Shown: positions 42,852 through 52,255, counted from the first letter of the stretch. The stretch is DNA of 64,000 nt from an uncultured Prevotellaceae bacterium (GCA_900319525.1 ONOU01000004.1:45800-109799); one strand, 5' to 3'. Numbers and translations: made by a program. Notes: generated by a model from the letters alone, not told the origin.

Positions 42852-44267
42852 TTAATTCACAATTTGTTTGCTGTAGGAGATATTTACCTTGGCCTTATCG
42901 AGCAGTAATCTTACTATCGCTGGGCGAGACACCATCGGGGAAATCTTGGTGACTACGGTGTTTGTTGTGCCATAGCTATAGTAGGAATAGGTCTGCGGAT
43001 AAGTGTAGTTGGTCACATCGACAGGCGTAATGGTGAAGTTGAAGTCGTCCTCGGTAGCGATACCGCCCTGATTGTTGATGATGTTGAGCACATACTCGCG
43101 CAACCCGGTGAAGATATAACTCTTTTCGGCCTCGTTATAGACCGCATAGAACGAATCCTTGTTGTTTGCCAGACTGTCGCCGTTGATGAAGTTGTCCTTC
43201 TTGGACGTCTTCACCATCAACAGGTAGGTAGGCGGCTGGATGTTGTATTCGGTCTCGGGGACACTGGCAGGCAACTCAAGCGTCAACGTGTTGATAATCG
43301 ACTGGTTGTTGCCCACATTGGCCTGATACTTATCGATGATTTCCTGGATGGGGAAACGCAGTTGCACCTCATAGCCTGCCGGTGCGGCAATGATAGCTTC
43401 ACCTGCATCGACCATCTGCTTGACAGCATCATCAATCTCGTAGTGGATGATGTTGTTTGACACGACTTCGGGCGTTGAAGCCAGATAAGTCTGGACAAAG
43501 GACGAATCCACCTCGGTAGTGTCGTTCACGACGACATGCCTGTGGAAATAGACATTGAACTCGGTGGCACTGATGTTCAGCACATGCCCGCTGCCATAGC
43601 TGTTTGTAATATAGATGCCCGGGAAAATGTCGGCAAACGACTTGGGGCTCACAAACTTGGACGGATCGGCAACATAAGCGTTAAAGACATGACGGGCCAC
43701 ATCCACAGGCATCGGCACCGAGATGACACGCACGGTGTCCTGGTCGGCTAACGTCGTCAGCGGGACGCTCGTCTCGATCCACCCTGATGTCGGGGAGTAG
43801 GATTCTGAGGCCAGCAGGTCGCTGCTGTCATAGTAATCGGTCGGATCAAAATCGCTGTAAATGGGTGTAGGCAATTCCCGGTTCAGGCGATACACTTCGA
43901 GGCGCATCGGGGACTGGCTGTTGCCGGTATAGCCACCCGTATAGGGCATGCGCAGGATCAGGCGGCACGAGTCGATGGACTGTGCGGTCAAGCGTGCTGT
44001 GTCGATAGCTGCAGCCGGCATCCACATGGTCACCGCCGAGGCAGTCACACGGCCAAATCCACCGGCACTGAGGTCGCCCAGCATCTTGGTGGTCGTGCGC
44101 ATCTGCACGCGTTGATTGGGCACCGAGTGCCCTGTAATCACAAATGAGGAATCCTCAATAATAGAGGAAACGCTGTCGGTGATAGAGACACCGATAGTCT
44201 CATCGGTGCACGAATGCAGGCCGAGCAGCACAGCTGCCGCCAGTATCACCATGAAAAGATGTTTCAT
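42852..44267 (-). CDS. DUF4270 family lipoprotein
   Basis: A 471-residue protein with a lipoprotein signal (LLGLHSC, cysteine 20) and the DUF4270 body, marked by the N-terminal GVSITDSVSSI and SFVITGHS, the SCRLILRMPYTGGYTGNSQSPMRLEVYRL core and a C-terminal beta-rich end. DUF4270 proteins are frequent Bacteroidota surface lipoproteins of unknown function. It lies downstream of the glycogen synthase gene on the same strand (68-bp gap), a pairing often seen in Bacteroidales. Confidence 0.88.
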   Translation of the reverse strand: MKHLFMVILAAAVLLGLHSCTDETIGVSITDSVSSIIEDSSFVITGHSVPNQRVQMRTTTKMLGDLSAGGFGRVTASAVTMWMPAAAIDTARLTAQSIDSCRLILRMPYTGGYTGNSQSPMRLEVYRLNRELPTPIYSDFDPTDYYDSSDLLASESYSPTSGWIETSVPLTTLADQDTVRVISVPMPVDVARHVFNAYVADPSKFVSPKSFADIFPGIYITNSYGSGHVLNISATEFNVYFHRHVVVNDTTEVDSSFVQTYLASTPEVVSNNIIHYEIDDAVKQMVDAGEAIIAAPAGYEVQLRFPIQEIIDKYQANVGNNQSIINTLTLELPASVPETEYNIQPPTYLLMVKTSKKDNFINGDSLANNKDSFYAVYNEAEKSYIFTGLREYVLNIINNQGGIATEDDFNFTITPVDVTNYTYPQTYSYYSYGTTNTVVTKISPMVSRPAIVRLLLDKAKVNISYSKQIVN

Positions 44268-44335
44268 ATTCTCGAAATGAATAAGTACAATTATTTAAGA
44301 ATATCGAAATGGCGCGCGGCACATGTATGCGCCTC

Positions 44336-45139
44336 TCAATCAAACAATGACGAGTAGAACTCGGTTACCTTGGTAACGTCGTCACTAGCCGTGAAGTCGA
44401 GCGTGGGCAGCGATGAAGCGGCTTCCATCACCGCGGGACTGATGCCGGGCTCACAAGTGATGACAGCATCGCTGTACTTGAGAGAATAGGCCATCAGTTC
44501 ATCATATCCCAATTCCTTACCGGCAATGGGCTTGAGAGCGGTCTTGGTCATGCCGTCCTGACGCATCTTGTCGCTCAACTTGGCATCCAGCGGCGCGGGC
44601 AATTGCTCGTTGAACAGCGCTGTCACAATCTTCGCGTCACGGAAGGATGGGTCGTCACCATACAGCGAACGGATGTAAACCGGTGCCAGTGCCGAAATCC
44701 AGCCGGTACACTGGATGATGTCGGGCACCCAACGCATCTTGCGTATCGACTCAATCACCGCACGGACAAAGAACATGCTGCGCTCATCGTTGTCCTCTAC
44801 CGAGCAGTTCATTTCCAGTTCATCAATACGATTGCTGGCAAAGTAGTCCTCATTGTAAATGAAATAAACCTGGAAATGAGCCTGTTGCAGGGTCGCCACC
44901 TTAATGATGAGGGGATGGTCAGTATCATCAATTATCACATTCATGCCCGAGAGACGGATCATCTCGTGCAACTGGTTGCTGCGCTCGGCAATCATGCCAT
45001 ACTTGGGCATAAACGTGCGTTCCTCAATCCCCTGTTCTTTAATACCTTGTGGCAACAGACGACCAATCTGGGACAAACGGCGCTCAGGGACGTAGGGCGC
45101 GATTTCCTGCGATATGAATAAAACTTTCTTTACATCCAT
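44336..45139 (-). CDS. Glycogen/starch synthase, GT5 catalytic domain only
   Basis: A 267-residue protein matching the N-terminal GT5 (ADP-glucose) domain of glycogen synthases: VLFISQEIAPYVPERRLSQIG at 6-26 and MPKYGMIAERSNQLHEMIRLSGM. The usual C-terminal GT-B half (about 220 residues) is missing and the K-x-G-G-L loop of canonical GlgA is replaced. This short form is widespread in Bacteroidales, so it is probably not a truncation in this strain, but activity is unproven. It precedes DUF4270 on the same strand. Confidence 0.82.
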   Translation of the reverse strand: MDVKKVLFISQEIAPYVPERRLSQIGRLLPQGIKEQGIEERTFMPKYGMIAERSNQLHEMIRLSGMNVIIDDTDHPLIIKVATLQQAHFQVYFIYNEDYFASNRIDELEMNCSVEDNDERSMFFVRAVIESIRKMRWVPDIIQCTGWISALAPVYIRSLYGDDPSFRDAKIVTALFNEQLPAPLDAKLSDKMRQDGMTKTALKPIAGKELGYDELMAYSLKYSDAVITCEPGISPAVMEAASSLPTLDFTASDDVTKVTEFYSSLFD

Positions 45140-45163
45140 CTTGTTTATCTTCTAGATTTAATG

Positions 45164-45171
45164 CAAAGGTA
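45164..45171 (-). promoter_or_regulatory. -7 box of glycogen synthase gene
   Basis: On the minus strand TACCTTTG lies about 25 bp before the start; no clear -33 box is seen. Confidence 0.4.
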
Positions 45172-45430
45172 GCAATTTTTTTTCATTTTACCGGTATTTT
45201 TGAGTCGCATATCCGCCATTTTTAAGTAAAAACACCCGCTTTTTAACATCTTCTAATCTTTTTCGCTGGCATGATGACGGCCTTTTTCGCCAGCCGCACC
45301 GTTCATGCCGTGACCGGCCCTGAGGTGAACCGGATACAAAAAGAAAGGAGAATACTTCCTTCTACAGGAAATACCCTCCACTTTCAAAACACACACACGA
45401 TTATATTGTCTTCACTTCATCCCGTTGTTA

Positions 45431-45910
45431 CTACTTTTCCTTCTTACAACCGTCCTTGCAGTCATTGCAGCATTGTCCCTGCTTGGGAGCCTTGTCAGGG
45501 CGACTAGCCTTACGGTCATGATGGTCGCGGCGGTCGGGACGTTGTCCCGTACGTTGCTTCATCTGAGCATACTTGGCTACCTGCTCGGGAGTCAACAATG
45601 CCTCTATCTTGGCATCAGTGGCTTCACGCTTTGCCTTAGCGTGTTCTTTTCTAGCCTTGATTGTTGCCTCGTCGGGTTTCTCGCCACGCTTATTGAAGGC
45701 TGCATTGTCCTTTTCGACCGATTCCATCTCTTCGCTGTAGATTTTGGTGATCTCGGCCTTCTGCTCCTCGGTCAGCGTGAGTGCCTTGTCCAGGCGATCA
45801 ACCCTTAATTTCAAAATCTGCTCCGGACTCATATTGGCCCGTCGCGGCTGTGCATTGACTGCGATCGTGCCCATCAGGACAACGATGAGTGCTAAAACAA
45901 TCTTCTTCAT
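45431..45910 (-). CDS. Spy/CpxP-like periplasmic protein with C-terminal cysteine cluster
   Basis: A 159-residue protein with a signal peptide (MKKIVLALIVVLMGTIAVNA) and helical motifs LTEEQKAEITKIY and LLTPEQVAKYAQM, the LTxxQ-like repeat of Spy/CpxP proteins (DUF4890-like in Bacteroidales). Spy proteins are chaperones of envelope stress. The basic C-terminus ends in CCNDCKDGCKK, four cysteines in nine residues, unusual for the family and suggestive of metal binding or disulfides. It is monocistronic. Confidence 0.75.
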   Translation of the reverse strand: MKKIVLALIVVLMGTIAVNAQPRRANMSPEQILKLRVDRLDKALTLTEEQKAEITKIYSEEMESVEKDNAAFNKRGEKPDEATIKARKEHAKAKREATDAKIEALLTPEQVAKYAQMKQRTGQRPDRRDHHDRKASRPDKAPKQGQCCNDCKDGCKKEK

Positions 45911-46234
45911 TTCAGTTTAACTAAGTGGTGTTTTTTGATAATAAATAATGTAAATAAATCGCATACTGTCCAATCAACATTGAACCAGCATCATGGCAAA
46001 GTAAGCCAGAATTTCTCAAATAACAAAATGCAGAATTCCCACTTCATGACAAATGGCGAAATCATCTTGACAAACGACCCAAAAATCAAGACAAAAACGG
46101 CCCAGATAATCGATGGACTCTCGCCCTTTCTACTAAATTTATGTCAATAAATCAAAAAAAATGTAACCCTCTTGCACACAATTACAAAAAATGCCGTATA
46201 TTTGCATTTCAAGTAAGGACAAAAAAGATTGTTA
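45911..46234. other. Intergenic region before nagA
   Basis: AT-rich DNA between divergent genes. It holds TATATTTG (46197-46204) with CTTG at 46171-46174, a possible nagA promoter with a long 22-bp spacer. Nothing else is seen. Confidence 0.45.
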
Positions 46235-47425
46235 ATGCTGACTCAGATTTATAATGGCCATGTGCTCACACCTGAGGGATGGATCAACGGGGGCTCTGTC
46301 ATCATCGAGGGCAACCGCATCAAGGAGGTGAGCAAGAGCAGCCGGCAGCTGGATGGAATGGACAAGACCATCGACGCTCACGGCATGAACGTCGTTCCCG
46401 GCGGAATCGACCTTCATTGCCATGGCGGCGGCGGTTGTGATTTCCAGGAATGCACGCGCGAGGCGTTTGAGACCGTGGCGCGCACCCATCTGAAGCACGG
46501 CACCACAGCCATCTATGCCACGCTCTCGTCCTCACCCATCGACATGATGGAGCGGGCCTGCATGACCTGTGACGAGCTCATGCGCGAGTCAGGATCGACC
46601 ATCATGGGCATGCACATGGAGGGGCCATACCTCAATCCCAGCAAGGCTGGAGCCCAAATGCCTGAAGTCATCCGCATACCCGACCCTAACGAGTACCGGC
46701 ACATCGTCGAGGACTTTGACTGCATGAGGCGATGGGACACCGCTCCCGAGCTTCCCGGCGCTGCCGAGATGGGCCGATATATCACCAGTAAGGGCATCGT
46801 GGCCGCCATCGCCCATACCGCTGCCGAGTACCGTCACGTCAAGGCCGCATGGGACGCGGGCTACACGCTAGCGACCCATTTCTATAATGCCATGCCTGGA
46901 TTTCACAACGTGCGCGAGTTCAAGCACGCCGGCACCGTCGAGAGTGTCTATCTGCTCGAGGACATGGCCGTTGAGGTCATCGCCGACGGTATCCACGTGC
47001 CGTCAACACTGCTCAACCTCGTCTATCACATGAAGGGCGTTGAACGCACAGCCCTGTGCACCGATGCCCTGGCTGTTACCGATAGCGACAGCGAACATGC
47101 CTTTGACCCCCGCGTCATCATCGAGGACGGCGTGTGCAAGCTATCGGACCGCAGCGCGCTAGCCGGCAGCATCGCCACCATGGACCGCCTGATCAAGACC
47201 ATGGTGCGCGTGGTCGATGTGCCACTGCAGGATGCCATGCGCATGGCCAGCGAGACACCGGCCCGAATCATGGGCATCTATGACCGCAAGGGCTCGATAC
47301 AACGTGGCAAGGACGCCGACATACTGCTGCTCGATAGTGATATCAACCTGCGAGGGGTCTTCTCAATGGGAGAGTTTGTGAAGGGTAGCGACCGCATCGC
47401 TCCAGCCGAGATTGTCGAGCGATAA
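46235..47425 (+). CDS. nagA: N-acetylglucosamine-6-phosphate deacetylase
   Basis: NagA removes the acetyl group from GlcNAc-6-phosphate, feeding amino sugars into glycolysis or wall synthesis. The 396-residue protein is an amidohydrolase: GGIDLHCHGGGGCDF (metal-binding HCH), the EGPYLNPSKAGAQ motif, AHTAAEYRHVKAAWDAG, ATHFYNAMPGFHNVR and CTDALAVTDSD (catalytic aspartate region). The ATG at 46235 is chosen over the TTG at 46229. GlmS elsewhere in the window makes the same GlcN-6-P pool from fructose-6-P, so the two act at the same metabolic node. Confidence 0.93.
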   Translation: MLTQIYNGHVLTPEGWINGGSVIIEGNRIKEVSKSSRQLDGMDKTIDAHGMNVVPGGIDLHCHGGGGCDFQECTREAFETVARTHLKHGTTAIYATLSSSPIDMMERACMTCDELMRESGSTIMGMHMEGPYLNPSKAGAQMPEVIRIPDPNEYRHIVEDFDCMRRWDTAPELPGAAEMGRYITSKGIVAAIAHTAAEYRHVKAAWDAGYTLATHFYNAMPGFHNVREFKHAGTVESVYLLEDMAVEVIADGIHVPSTLLNLVYHMKGVERTALCTDALAVTDSDSEHAFDPRVIIEDGVCKLSDRSALAGSIATMDRLIKTMVRVVDVPLQDAMRMASETPARIMGIYDRKGSIQRGKDADILLLDSDINLRGVFSMGEFVKGSDRIAPAEIVER

Positions 47426-47491
47426 AAACAGGTTTCAAGCGTTGACCCGTACCGTCTCATCACAAAAAACATTGATTTTTTTCACCTATTT

Positions 47492-47523
47492 CTTGCACAG
47501 GAACAAAAATGGCATTATCTTTG
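47492..47523 (+). promoter_or_regulatory. Promoter of tRNA-His
   Basis: CTTG (47492-47495), a 20-bp spacer and TATCTTTG (47516-47523), about 30 bp before the tRNA. Confidence 0.7.
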
Positions 47524-47553
47524 CACCCGCGTTTGAGAGAAAACGCGATATAT

Positions 47554-47628
<75 letters not shown>

Positions 47629-47639
47629 CTCATCACTAG

Positions 47640-47673
47640 AAAACCTGCACCGCACAATGCGATGCAGGTTTTT
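47640..47673. terminator. Terminator between tRNA-His and ompH
   Basis: AAAACCTGCA pairs with TGCAGGTTTT around a GC-containing loop, followed by TTATTTT. It ends the tRNA transcript and may serve the convergent ompH gene. Confidence 0.75.
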
Positions 47674-47698
47674 ATTTTCCTTACTCAACAATTCACTT

Positions 47699-48208
47699 TT
47701 ATTGCAGTCCCAACAGGGCCTTGACCATCGGGGTGATATCGACGGTTGCCGGGCCAGTATAGGCCACTGGTGTGACCGCTGTGTCGAGCACCAGGTCAAA
47801 GTTGCCCTGCTCACCGGCAGTGCGAATGGCATCCTGCACGCGGTCGGTAATTGGCTTGGTGAGGGCCGTGCGCTGTGCGGCAATGTCACTGGCCGCGCGG
47901 CGTTCAAACTCCCTCATCTTCTTGTCGCTCTCCTGCAGCTCCTGCACGCGCCGTTCCTTGATAGTCTCGGGCATAGATGCATCGGCAGCTATGGTCTGGT
48001 AATCGGCATATTTCTTATCAAACTCGTTCTGCAACAGCTGATACTCGGCATGAAACTTGTCGCTCAACGCCTTGAGTTGCGCCTCGGCAGCAGCCTTCTC
48101 GGGCATGAGGTCAAACAGCTGCTGGGAGTTTACGACCCCTATCCTGGCCTGAGCCATCATCATCAGCGGCAAGAATGCCACTGCCATCAAGATCATTTTT
48201 CTCATCAT
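47699..48208 (-). CDS. OmpH/Skp-family periplasmic chaperone, third copy
   Basis: A 169-residue protein with a signal peptide (MRKMILMAVAFLPLMMMAQA) and the Skp fold: RIGVVNSQQLFDLMPE, a long helical hairpin (about 40-130) and a C-terminal FDLVLDTAVTPVAYTGP strand. Skp chaperones hold outer-membrane proteins in the periplasm. Unlike the two copies upstream it has its own promoter (48247-48278) and is separated from them by a terminator (48298-48325), so it may be controlled independently. Confidence 0.88.
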   Translation of the reverse strand: MMRKMILMAVAFLPLMMMAQARIGVVNSQQLFDLMPEKAAAEAQLKALSDKFHAEYQLLQNEFDKKYADYQTIAADASMPETIKERRVQELQESDKKMREFERRAASDIAAQRTALTKPITDRVQDAIRTAGEQGNFDLVLDTAVTPVAYTGPATVDITPMVKALLGLQ

Positions 48209-48246
48209 TCTCTCAATCTTTTACACCTTATTATACTTATCTGCTA

Positions 48247-48278
48247 CAAAGGTAATGTCTTTTTTTTATTCCTGCAAC
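48247..48278 (-). promoter_or_regulatory. Promoter of third ompH gene
   Basis: On the minus strand GTTG (48278-48275), a 20-bp spacer and TACCTTTG (48254-48247), about 40 bp before the start codon. Confidence 0.6.
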
Positions 48279-48290
48279 TCGGTTCAGATG

Positions 48291-48325
48291 AACAAAACTC
48301 CCTGCGGCATGCGGCCGGCAGGGAG
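48291..48325 (-). terminator. Terminator inside the ompH cluster
   Basis: CTCCCTGC and GCAGGGAG (48318-48325 and 48298-48305) form an 8-bp GC-rich stem. On the minus strand it is followed by TTTTGTT, 40 bp after the second ompH stop. Confidence 0.75.
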
Positions 48326-48363
48326 CTTTGTTGGTTTACATTTATCAATAAGTCACTGTATGC

Positions 48364-48876
48364 TTACTTGATACCCAGCTTGGCCTTCACCTTAGCGCTT
48401 ACGTCCTCGGCATTGGTACCGGTATAGATAATGGCACCGGCAGCCTGGTCAAAGATGAAGGTGTAACCACCCTCGGCACCAACGGCCTGGATAGCGTTCT
48501 GCAGCTTCTGGGTAATGGGAGCGAGCAGGGTCTCTTGCTGACGCTGCAAGTCTTGGGCTGCGGTCTGCTGGAAATTCTGGATCTTTACATAGTCGTCCTG
48601 CAACTCCTGGTTGTGACGGTCCTTGATGGCTTGGGGTGTGGTGGCATCCTTGTCGGCAGCCTCATAGTCGCTCATCTTCTTCTGGAACGCGTCCTGCAGG
48701 TTCTTGAATTCCACTTCATACTTGTCGCTTGCGGTCTTCAATGTATTCTCAGCGGTAGCCTTCTCGGGCATCACGTTGAAAATCTCGCTGGTGTTGATGT
48801 AACCGAATTTCTGAGCTTGTGCACTCAGGCACATCATAGTAGCCGCAACGGCTAAGAACATAAATCTTTTAAACAT
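48364..48876 (-). CDS. OmpH/Skp-family periplasmic chaperone, second copy
   Basis: A 170-residue Skp-like protein with a signal peptide (MFKRFMFLAVAATMMCLSAQA), KFGYINTSEIFNVMPE and a long helical middle. It is closely similar in layout to the third copy (same MPEKA start of the hairpin). It lies last in the DUF6242-to-ompH block, before a terminator, and is separated from the first copy by repeat copy B (48931-48990). Confidence 0.88.
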   Translation of the reverse strand: MFKRFMFLAVAATMMCLSAQAQKFGYINTSEIFNVMPEKATAENTLKTASDKYEVEFKNLQDAFQKKMSDYEAADKDATTPQAIKDRHNQELQDDYVKIQNFQQTAAQDLQRQQETLLAPITQKLQNAIQAVGAEGGYTFIFDQAAGAIIYTGTNAEDVSAKVKAKLGIK

Positions 48877-48930
48877 GTCTAAAAAAATTGTTTTTTGTTA
48901 GTATACTAGTATTATTCTTTTTCTCTCACT

Positions 48931-48990
48931 CCAGAGCCCTAAGCCCTAAGCTCTAGACTCTAGACCTCAAGTTTCGATTCTCGAAACTTG
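48931..48990 (-). repeat. Hairpin plus TAG-rich repeat, copy B
   Basis: Read on the minus strand: CAAGTTTCGA, GAA loop, TCGAAACTTG (48990-48968), then AGGTCTAGAGTCTAGAG and CTTAGGGCTTAGGG. It begins 2 nt after the stop codon of the first ompH copy. Confidence 0.8.
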
Positions 48991-48992
48991 AA

Positions 48993-49505
48993 TCACTTGT
49001 AACCCATCTTCTCGAGCACCTCATTGCTCACATCGATGCGGGGCGAGGCAAAGATGATGCTCTGGCTGCTTGCACGGTCCATGATCATCTGGAATCCACG
49101 TTCCTCACACACCTTCTTGCAGGCTTCATACACATCGTCCTGGATGGGCTTGATGAGCGACTGACGCTTCTTGAACAGCTCGCCTTGGGGGCCAAAGTAC
49201 TTGTACTGCAGCTGCTGGGCCTCCTTCTCCTTCTCGGTGATTTCGGCCTCTTTTTTCTTCTTCTGGTCATCGGTCAGGAAGACCATGTCACTCTGGTAGT
49301 TCTTATACATGGTGTCGGCCTCTTTCTTGAGTTCGTCCACCTCACGCTGCCAGCGTTGCGACACCTGGTTCAACTGCTCATTGGCCATCTCATAGGCGGG
49401 GATGTTCTTCAGCACATATTCCATGTCCACAAGAGCAAACTTCTGGGCGTTAGCGGCCATAAAGCCAGCGACAAGCGCCACTGCAATTAAAGCGATACGT
49501 TTCAT
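48993..49505 (-). CDS. OmpH/Skp-family periplasmic chaperone, first copy
   Basis: A 170-residue protein with a signal peptide (MKRIALIAVALVAGFMAANA), KFALVDMEYVLKNIPAYEMAN and a charged helical hairpin (about 45-120). It is more diverged from the other two copies, which share the MPEKA segment. It directly follows bamA (94-bp gap) on the same strand, the usual Bacteroidota order, and probably assists BamA substrates. Confidence 0.9.
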   Translation of the reverse strand: MKRIALIAVALVAGFMAANAQKFALVDMEYVLKNIPAYEMANEQLNQVSQRWQREVDELKKEADTMYKNYQSDMVFLTDDQKKKKEAEITEKEKEAQQLQYKYFGPQGELFKKRQSLIKPIQDDVYEACKKVCEERGFQMIMDRASSQSIIFASPRIDVSNEVLEKMGYK

Positions 49506-49599
49506 GTTTTCTTCGTTTTTTGTGTTATCTGTTTGTGTTTGAATCGACTTTTAGACTGCGAATGCGGCAATTCGTTTATTCTGGATTAAGTTAATCGTG

Positions 49600-52248
49600 T
49601 TAAAATTCCTGACCAAGCACAAAGTGGAAGTTGCTGCCGCCCTTCTGACCATAGACTGTGTCAAAGCCATAGCCCCAGTCGATACCCATCATACCGATCA
49701 TGGGCAGGAAGATGCGGGCACCCACACCAGCCGAGCGCTTGATGTTGAAGGGATTGAAATCCCTCACGTGAGTCCACGCGTTACCGCCCTCGACAAACAC
49801 GAGCGGGTAGATGGTGGCGCTCTGTGACAGCATGAGCGGGAAGTGCAACTCGATGGCAAAGCGGTCATAGGCATAACCCTCAGAGCCATAAGGCGTGAAC
49901 GCACCGTTCTCGTAGCCGCGCAGGGCGATGGTCTCGGTAGCATAGGTATAGGAACCCGACATGCCGTCACCACCCACATAGAAGGTCTCGAACGGCGACT
50001 TCAGCCACTTGTTCCAGCTGCCCAGCAGACCAAAGTCGGCACGGGTCATCAGCACCAGCGTCCAGCGGCCATCGGGGTCGGTGAGCGGTGTGTAGGTGCG
50101 AGCCTGGAACTTGAGTTTCCAGTATTCGATCCAGCGATAGAGCTCCTTCTTGGAAGCCTCGGTCGTGCTCTGGCTCAGGGCCTTCCAGTTCTTCTTGCCG
50201 AACAGGCTGGCCGGAGGAGTGGCATTGAACGACAGCGTGAAGGTGCTGCCCTTGCGGGTATAGAGCGGGTTATCGATACTGCTGCGCTGCAGGGTCAGAC
50301 CCAGCACGATCGAGTTGGACACACCGTTCCTCATATAATAAAGGTATTCCCAGTTCTTGAGGCTATACCACTGGTAGCTCACGCTAGCCATGAAGGTGAA
50401 GTAGTCGTCGGGCCACTTCAGGCGCTTACCGAAGCCTACCGTCACACCGGCCATCTGGAGATACTTGTTGGGGTCATAGGCGTTCTCGTAGTAGTTATAT
50501 CCACCATAACTATATGGGTAGCCACCCATACTAAAATAGTTATAGTTATTATACATGCTCATCATCGCATTCTGGTACTGCTGGGTATAGAAGGACTGGT
50601 TGATACCCGTCTGACGGCTATAGAAAGCCGATACCGAAAGCGAGTTGGGACGCTTGCCGCCAAACCACGGGTCGAGGAAAGACACACTGTAGGCCTGGTA
50701 GTACTTGGCATTGGTCTGAGCGCTGATGGTAAACGTCTGGCCCTCGCCCTGCGGGATCAGCCCCTTGTAGGACGACGGGTGCAGCAGGTTTTGCATCGAG
50801 AAGTTGGTGAACTTGAGCGACGCCTTGAGGATGACACCCGTCTGACCCCAACCGGCGCTGAGCTCGACTTGATCGTTGGCCTTGCTCTCCAGGTTCAGGA
50901 TGATATCGACAGTGCCGTTGTCGGCATTGGGTTCGGGACGGATGTCCATCTTCTCGGGGTCAAAGTGACCGGTCTGGGCAATCTCGCGGGCCGAACGCAT
51001 GAGGTCCTCCTTGGAGAACAGGTCACCCGGGCGCACGCGCAGCTCGCGGCGCACGACCTTCTCATACAGGCGGTCATTACCATTGATGACCACCTTGTTG
51101 ATGCGGGCCTGCTTACCCTCAAACATGCGCATCTCCAGATCGATGCTGTCGCCCTCAATCTTGCTCTCGATGGGAACGAGCTGGTAGAAGAGGTAACCGT
51201 TATTCAGGTACAGGTTAGAAACAGCATCATCGTCCTCCTGGGTGCGCTTGGTGAGCAGCTTCTGGTTATAGACGTCGCCCTTCTTGATACCGAGCACTTC
51301 GTCAAGAATCACCGACGGATAAACGGTATTGCCCACCCAGGTGATGTCTGAGATATAATAACGCTTGCCCTCATTGAGGGTAAGATAGACGTCAACACTC
51401 TTCTCGTCGTAGGGGACAACGCTGTCCTTGACGATCACCGCGTCGCGATATCCCTTCTCGTTATACTTGTCGATGATGAGCTGCTTGTCGGCCTCGTAGT
51501 CGCTCTGGACAAACTTCTTCTGCGAGAAGATTTTCCAGATATCTTTCTTCTCGTTGGTCTTCTTCATGGTGCGCTTGATCTTGCGGTCACTCAGCACCTC
51601 GTTACCATCGATATAGATCTTGTGGACCTTGATCTTCTCGTGCTTGTCAACATTGATGTTGACGATGACCTCGTTCTGCTTGCTCAAGTCGGGCACCTGC
51701 TCGACCTCGCACGTTGCCTGGCCAAAACCCTTGTTGGCATAATACTTCTCGACAATGATCTTGATGCGGTCGGCGATGTTGGGCGTCATCTGGCTACCGG
51801 GCTGGAAGCTCAGGCGTTCCATGATGTCTTTCTTCTCACCGCTCTTCATGCCGTTATAGTTCACCTGGGATACGCGCGGCTGCTGGCGCAGGTTAAACAC
51901 CAGCCAAGCCTGGTCGTGATATATCTTCTCGACCAGGATCTGCACCTTGGAGAACAGGCCTTGCCGCCAGAAGCGCTTGGCCGCTGACTTGATGTCATCG
52001 CCAGGAATGTCGATGCGCTGGCCCACTGCCAGGCCCGAGTAACCGATGATGATGTTTTCATCATAGTTATCCACACCCTCGACGCGGATGCCGGCAATCT
52101 CATACTGTGTGGGCGATGCCGTGAAGATAATCTTGGGATTATAGATCGTATCATTGACCGTGCGCGTCTCCTGGGCGTTGGCCGCTACGGGAAACAGTGC
52201 TGCCAGAGCCAGCACAGCAGAGGTCAATATATGTTTGTTTCTCTTCAT
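49600..52248 (-). CDS. bamA: Outer membrane protein assembly factor BamA
   Basis: BamA is the outer-membrane insertase that folds beta-barrel proteins into the membrane. The 882-residue protein has a signal peptide (about 1-25), five POTRA-type repeats (about 45-440; marked by ITWVGNTVYPSVILDEVLGIKKGD and KVVINGNDRLYEKVVRREL) and a 16-strand barrel ending in FVLGQEF. An insertion of tyrosine-rich sequence lies near residue 580-605. The ATG at 52248 (MKRNKHILTS) gives a proper signal peptide and lies 7 bp after the uppS stop; the longer ORF to 52311 would overlap uppS. Confidence 0.95.
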   Translation of the reverse strand: MKRNKHILTSAVLALAALFPVAANAQETRTVNDTIYNPKIIFTASPTQYEIAGIRVEGVDNYDENIIIGYSGLAVGQRIDIPGDDIKSAAKRFWRQGLFSKVQILVEKIYHDQAWLVFNLRQQPRVSQVNYNGMKSGEKKDIMERLSFQPGSQMTPNIADRIKIIVEKYYANKGFGQATCEVEQVPDLSKQNEVIVNINVDKHEKIKVHKIYIDGNEVLSDRKIKRTMKKTNEKKDIWKIFSQKKFVQSDYEADKQLIIDKYNEKGYRDAVIVKDSVVPYDEKSVDVYLTLNEGKRYYISDITWVGNTVYPSVILDEVLGIKKGDVYNQKLLTKRTQEDDDAVSNLYLNNGYLFYQLVPIESKIEGDSIDLEMRMFEGKQARINKVVINGNDRLYEKVVRRELRVRPGDLFSKEDLMRSAREIAQTGHFDPEKMDIRPEPNADNGTVDIILNLESKANDQVELSAGWGQTGVILKASLKFTNFSMQNLLHPSSYKGLIPQGEGQTFTISAQTNAKYYQAYSVSFLDPWFGGKRPNSLSVSAFYSRQTGINQSFYTQQYQNAMMSMYNNYNYFSMGGYPYSYGGYNYYENAYDPNKYLQMAGVTVGFGKRLKWPDDYFTFMASVSYQWYSLKNWEYLYYMRNGVSNSIVLGLTLQRSSIDNPLYTRKGSTFTLSFNATPPASLFGKKNWKALSQSTTEASKKELYRWIEYWKLKFQARTYTPLTDPDGRWTLVLMTRADFGLLGSWNKWLKSPFETFYVGGDGMSGSYTYATETIALRGYENGAFTPYGSEGYAYDRFAIELHFPLMLSQSATIYPLVFVEGGNAWTHVRDFNPFNIKRSAGVGARIFLPMIGMMGIDWGYGFDTVYGQKGGSNFHFVLGQEF

Positions 52249-52255
52249 TGAAATA

